DNA from: G965198795 sp965198795
GTDB lineage: Bacteria; Pseudomonadota; Alphaproteobacteria; Rhodospirillales; Casp-alpha2
NCBI GenBank assembly: GCA_965198795.1
Contig: OZ240674.1
Coordinates: forward strand, 124,001 to 188,000
Direction of reading: 5' to 3'
DNA: 64,000 nucleotides
Numbering within the stretch: the first letter of the stretch is position 1; the number at the start of each line of letters is the position of its first letter. The notes beneath the pieces were generated by a model, which did not search any database, had not been told where the DNA came from, and saw nothing but the letters and a program-made list of their open reading frames with translations. A program made the translations under genes and the position numbers. This document shows positions 60,361-64,000 of the stretch, piece after piece.

Positions 60361-61464
60361 TCACACCGTCTCGACTTTCCCGGTTCCGACATTCAGAGCG
60401 CCGGGAACGCCGCCGCCCATCCCGGCGATGACTTCCGCTTTCTCGATGGCGGTCTCGATGACCTGGACGTCGCCCGGATCCGGTTCTTTGCGCCATGGCT
60501 TCCGGCCCTTCAAGACACCCGAGTCATGGACGATTTCCGCAACCCACTCTTCCTGGCGATAGGCCATGACGTGGATGCCCGAGACGCCCTTCATCTCACG
60601 CACCCGCTGCATGATCTCTATGCAGATGTCGCGGCCTTCTTTTTTCCCGTCCTTGGCGCCCGACAGGCGCTCGATGACGCTGTCCGGGATATGCACGCCT
60701 GGAACGTTTTTGCGAATCCACCTGGCGGTTTTGCCGGACGCCAGCGGACCGACCCCCACCAGGATGTAGCATTGTTCGTCAAGGCCCATGTCCCGCACCC
60801 GCTTCATATAACGCTCCAGCATGGGCACGTCGTAACAGTATTGCGATTGCACGAACCGGGCGCCGGCCTCGATCTTTTTCCGCAGCCGCAAGGGCCGAAA
60901 ATCATAAGGCGGCGCGAAGGGGTTGATGGCGGCGCCCAAGAACACGCCGGGCGGCGTGTTGATTGGACGGCCCGACAGGAACTTCTTTTGATCGCGCATG
61001 GTCCGGCAAGTCTCAAGCAGAGACATGCAGTCCAGGTCGAAAACCGGTTTGGCGCCCGGTTGGTCGCCAGCTTGCACGCCGTCGCCGGTAAGGCACAAGA
61101 TGTTGTTCACGCCCATGGCCGCCGCGCCCAGCACGTCGCCCTGGATCGCGATGCGGTTTCTGTCCCGGCAGCTGATCTGCATGATGGGGGCGTAACCGGC
61201 GCGGGTCAGCAGGGCGCAGATGCCCACCGACGACATGTGACAGTTGGCCCCGGATCCGTCCGTTGCGTTGATGCCGTCCACCCAGCCTTCGAAATAGCTG
61301 GCTTGCCGGAACACTTCCGTCGGGTCGGCGCTGTCGGGCGGGTTCAGTTCCGCCGTGATGGCGAATTCACCCCGCCGCAGAATGCGCTCCAGCCGCCCGC
61401 GGGAGTCGTGACCTTCGGGCGCGGGGGCGAACTCGCCGGCGGAGGCGTCTTCCAGGTCACTCAT
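60361..61464 (-). CDS. Methylenetetrahydrofolate reductase-like protein (MetF family)
   Basis: FAD-dependent oxidation/reduction of methyl-THF and methylene-THF. The 367 residues carry AITAELNPPDSADPTEVF (active-site Glu region), INATDGSGANCHMSSVGICALL, ISCRDRNRIAIQGDVLGAAAMGVNNILCLTGDG, GARFVQSQYCYDV and VGVGPLASGKTARWIRKNVPGVHIPD. In this cluster it would oxidise methyl-THF made from demethylation. Its start overlaps the stop of the MetV-like gene by 4 bp, consistent with MetF acting together with MetV. It is longer than enteric MetF (~296) through C-terminal extension. Confidence 0.9.
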   Translation of the reverse strand: MSDLEDASAGEFAPAPEGHDSRGRLERILRRGEFAITAELNPPDSADPTEVFRQASYFEGWVDGINATDGSGANCHMSSVGICALLTRAGYAPIMQISCRDRNRIAIQGDVLGAAAMGVNNILCLTGDGVQAGDQPGAKPVFDLDCMSLLETCRTMRDQKKFLSGRPINTPPGVFLGAAINPFAPPYDFRPLRLRKKIEAGARFVQSQYCYDVPMLERYMKRVRDMGLDEQCYILVGVGPLASGKTARWIRKNVPGVHIPDSVIERLSGAKDGKKEGRDICIEIMQRVREMKGVSGIHVMAYRQEEWVAEIVHDSGVLKGRKPWRKEPDPGDVQVIETAIEKAEVIAGMGGGVPGALNVGTGKVETV

Positions 61465-62015
61465 TTCACGGTCTCCGCTCTGGCCGCTTGGCGCTCCGCC
61501 GCCTTGGCCGCCGTGACCCGAAGCCAGGAGGACGTTCCCCGCAAGGACTGATCGACCGGCTTTTGCACGGTCAGGATTTTCGTGTTCGCCCGCATTCGCT
61601 CCGCCCCTCGCCAGGCCTCGACCCAGACACAGGGCATATCGGGTTCAACCTCGCAATTCCCATTGGCCCGCACGCCGCCGCAGGGGCCGTTCCGCAAGGA
61701 CTTCGGGCAATTCATGGGGCAGGACATGCCGGTGTCCGAAAGCGCGCATTGGCCGCACATGCGGCAATCGAACAGAAAGCCCTTGGTGAGTTTTTCAATG
61801 GCGACGACGGGCCGCTCGATGCGCTGATAACCCAGGAAGTTCCAGACCGGGTGCAGCGTCAACAGCACCTCGGCGAAGGTGTCATAGAACCACTCCAGCA
61901 GGCGCGCGTTCCGAACCGACCAAAGCCTGACCGTATAGCGGGACCGGGACCGGTGCGCGGCGCTGACGTCCGCGGGCTTATAGGCCGTCTCCCTGCGCCG
62001 TCCGAATTTGACCAT
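61461..62015 (-). CDS. MetV-like methylenetetrahydrofolate reductase C-terminal domain protein
   Basis: A 184-residue protein with the MTHFR C-terminal (MetV-type) cysteine-rich domain: CRMCGQCALSDTGMSCPMNCPK, then RNGPCGGVRANGNCEVEPDMPCVW. These provide seven to eight cysteines, enough for an iron-sulfur or zinc site. A basic N-terminus and WFYDTFAEVLLTLHPVWNFLGYQR precede it. MetV proteins form a complex with MetF in acetogens and in B12-dependent demethylation clusters. It overlaps the MetF-like gene by 4 bp and the upstream small gene by one base. Confidence 0.88.
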   Translation of the reverse strand: MVKFGRRRETAYKPADVSAAHRSRSRYTVRLWSVRNARLLEWFYDTFAEVLLTLHPVWNFLGYQRIERPVVAIEKLTKGFLFDCRMCGQCALSDTGMSCPMNCPKSLRNGPCGGVRANGNCEVEPDMPCVWVEAWRGAERMRANTKILTVQKPVDQSLRGTSSWLRVTAAKAAERQAARAETVK

Positions 62016-62317
62016 TAGCCGCTCTCCCGGCCGCCCTTGTTCATCAGGGCCTTGAGACGCGCTTCGTCATAATCCGCTTCCAACGCCGCCGTCAGCGTAT
62101 CGGCTTCCGTTTCCAGGTCATCCCCGCAAGCGGCCGGTTCGCCGCGGCGCCACTCCGCCAGATAGTCGTCCGTCTCATGCGCCTTGCCCCGCATGGCGGC
62201 GATGTCGATGGCTTCCTGGAAGCGTTGAGGCAACTCGCGCCTGGCTGACTTGCGGCCCGCCTTGACGATCACCTGGGCCGGGATGTCACGCCAATAGACG
62301 ATGGTCTTGCTGGCCAT
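62015..62317 (-). CDS. 'Virulence factor' domain protein (PF13769 type)
   Basis: A 100-residue protein beginning MASKTIVYWRDIPAQVIVKAGRKSARRELPQRFQEAIDIAAMRG, which matches the misnamed Virulence_fact domain regularly found inside B12-dependent methyl-transfer clusters of alphaproteobacteria. No catalytic residues are evident. The C-terminal half is acidic (GDDLETEADTLTAALEADYDEARL). It overlaps the DUF1638 gene by 49 bp and touches the MetV-like gene (shared base at 62015), so it is tightly cotranscribed. The name reflects history, not a role in disease. Confidence 0.82.
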   Translation of the reverse strand: MASKTIVYWRDIPAQVIVKAGRKSARRELPQRFQEAIDIAAMRGKAHETDDYLAEWRRGEPAACGDDLETEADTLTAALEADYDEARLKALMNKGGRESG

Positions 62318-62922
62318 TCTCGTTTCTCCCTCAGAAAATCGCTCATCAGGCCAAGGCCGGTGTGGCGGCGCTCAAAGCCGAGCCCGAGTTTGTCCGCCGC
62401 CGCTTCGGCCCGCCGGGTGAGTTCGGCGTCTTCCGTCTGCGCCAGATAGACCAGACGCGTGTAATGGCCGAAATAATCCTCCATCAATTGCGGATATCTG
62501 TCCAAGCCCAGGCCCTGGATGATCAGGCGGTCAAAAAAGCGCGTCAGATAGTCGGTCAAGTAAAAGGCGCCGAGCTCCGCCTCGCGCATCTCGGCGAAGG
62601 CGTCAAGGCCCGAATAGAAGGCGTAGCAGTGATCGCCGGCAATCCGCTCGACGCCGTGCCGCTCCAGCACCCGGTCCAACTCGCCGCCAGTGCCGCAATC
62701 CCCGTAAAGCGCGAGATAATTCGCATACCGGCCGGTTTTCTTGGCGGCTAAGAGCTTCTTCTCGAAGGCTTCCGGGATTCGTTCGGGGCGGTTGTGTAAA
62801 TCGGCGGGCAGGCAGGCCAGTTCGAATCCCGTGAGGTTGTTCAGGGCGAGCGCGTCCTGAATTTCCCGGGCCAGCGCGCCGCAACCGATAATCAAAGCCG
62901 GTTTTTGGACGCCGGTCGCCAT
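62269..62922 (-). CDS. DUF1638 domain protein
   Basis: From ATG 62922 (MATGVQKPALIIGCGALAREI) about 217 residues of the DUF1638 family, which accompanies MttB-type methyltransferases and corrinoid proteins. Landmarks are CGALAREIQDALA, LPADLHNRPERIPE, LALYGDCGTGGELDRVLERHGVERI, GDHCYAFYSG, and AFYLTDYLTRFFDRLIIQGLGLDRYPQL. The conserved cysteines in IIGCGAL, YGDCGTGG and GDHCYAF suggest a metal or cofactor site. The exact function is unknown. It lies 29 bp after the corrinoid protein gene. Confidence 0.88.
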   Translation of the reverse strand: MATGVQKPALIIGCGALAREIQDALALNNLTGFELACLPADLHNRPERIPEAFEKKLLAAKKTGRYANYLALYGDCGTGGELDRVLERHGVERIAGDHCYAFYSGLDAFAEMREAELGAFYLTDYLTRFFDRLIIQGLGLDRYPQLMEDYFGHYTRLVYLAQTEDAELTRRAEAAADKLGLGFERRHTGLGLMSDFLREKREWPARPSSIGVTSRPR

Positions 62923-62951
62923 GGCCGTCACCCCCGGTCCCGCCCCAGGCC

Positions 62952-63677
<726 letters not shown>

Positions 63678-63931
63678 GGTCTGTTTCCTTAACGCCAGAG
63701 GGTGTCGGCGTTCGTTTTTTGAACGGCGGCGTGTTGATGATTAGGGTTTTTACTGGGGCGGCGCGCTGTTCTTGCCGAGACAACAAGTTTTCGGGGGGCG
63801 ACATCCGCACGCCGCGGCGGACGCCTTGGGGCGGAACCGGCGCGGCCCAGCCCAGCCGCGATAGGGGCCACGCTTGATTTCCCCCGCGCGGCGGGTCTTG
63901 CCGGAAGCGCTGCGTCAGGTCCTCCGGGAAA

Positions 63932-64000
63932 TGGTGGGCCCGGCAGGACTCGAACCTGCAACCAGGCGGTTATGAGCCGCCGGCTCTAACCAATTGAGCT
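63932..64000 (-). tRNA. tRNA with CAU anticodon, probably tRNA-Ile2 (cut by window edge)
   Basis: On the minus strand the visible part starts in the D stem (AGCTCAATTGGTTAGAGC). The anticodon arm is GGCGG-CTCATAA-CCGCC, giving CAU, then the T arm GCAGGTTCGAGTCCTGC and the 3' acceptor strand CGGGCCCACCA. The GGCGGCTCATAACCGCC arm and GGGCCCA acceptor resemble the lysidine-modified tRNA-Ile2 more than elongator or initiator tRNA-Met. The first ~8 bases lie outside the window. Confidence 0.85.

Noticed and set aside
63678..63931. A cobalamin riboswitch upstream of the corrinoid operon
   Set aside because: No B12-box-like conserved core was found; the spacer shows only a short ribosome-binding site and GC-rich sequence.

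Overview
The window is a high-GC alphaproteobacterial chromosome segment, most likely from a Rhodospirillales-type organism. The signs are the order rpsT-dnaA-dnaN-recF-gyrB, a class II EPSP synthase, a FYDLN-type zinc-ribbon protein, a RepC-family plasmid initiator, MutM/UbiE/UbiB adjacency, and many short palindromic intergenic repeats of the 'GTCATTCCCGCGAAGGCGG' kind. Taxonomy is inference; no rRNA is present.

1-18.6 kb is housekeeping. A leftward aroA-cmk-rpsA-sppA block is followed by a tRNA-Ala, a leftward gyrB/recF/dnaN/dnaA replication block, rpsT, an enoyl-CoA hydratase, mutM, and rightward ubiE-ubiB. recF has no ordinary start codon ahead of its conserved N-terminus.

18.6-39.3 kb is an accessory island that looks like a decayed or integrated mobilizable plasmid. 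It carries a RepC initiator without RepA/RepB, a plasmid SSB, a long ParB-like protein, a large serine recombinase, a MOBP relaxase, a DUF3102-like/ribbon-helix-helix relaxosome protein, a lone TrbL/VirB6 channel protein, and an IncP-like traK-traL-orf-traM cluster. Cargo includes a BRO-domain protein, an exported papain-like cysteine peptidase, a protein made of about five tandem HTH/SANT-like units, and a two-repeat exported-looking protein interrupted by an amber codon. IS1380, IS5 and IS1595 remnants sit inside. The outermost sequences (18634-18653 and 39236-39255) are 19/20-matching inverted repeats, the right one being an IS1595 end. Several non-coding stretches carry iteron-like repeats and palindromes that are candidates for oriV, oriT or att sites.

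39.4-48.5 kb returns to chromosome: a membrane protein with a Lon-like Ser/Lys domain, rlmE and ppx (overlapping), a dead Na+/alanine symporter gene, mnmC, argE and a 2-oxoglutarate/Fe(II) oxygenase.

48.9-64 kb looks like a catabolic region for methylated amines. It has a Pot-type ABC importer (ATPase, binding protein, two permeases), two divergent GlxA-type regulators of the kind that control carnitine/betaine catabolism, a MATE exporter, and a leftward seven-gene B12-dependent C1 operon. That operon encodes a corrinoid protein, a DUF1638 protein, a small 'virulence factor' domain protein, a MetV-like protein, a MetF-like protein, a methyl-THF:corrinoid methyltransferase and an ASKHA corrinoid activator. 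The expected route runs from methylated substrate to corrinoid protein to tetrahydrofolate, but no MttB-type substrate methyltransferase is in the window. The window ends inside a tRNA with a CAU anticodon, probably tRNA-Ile2.
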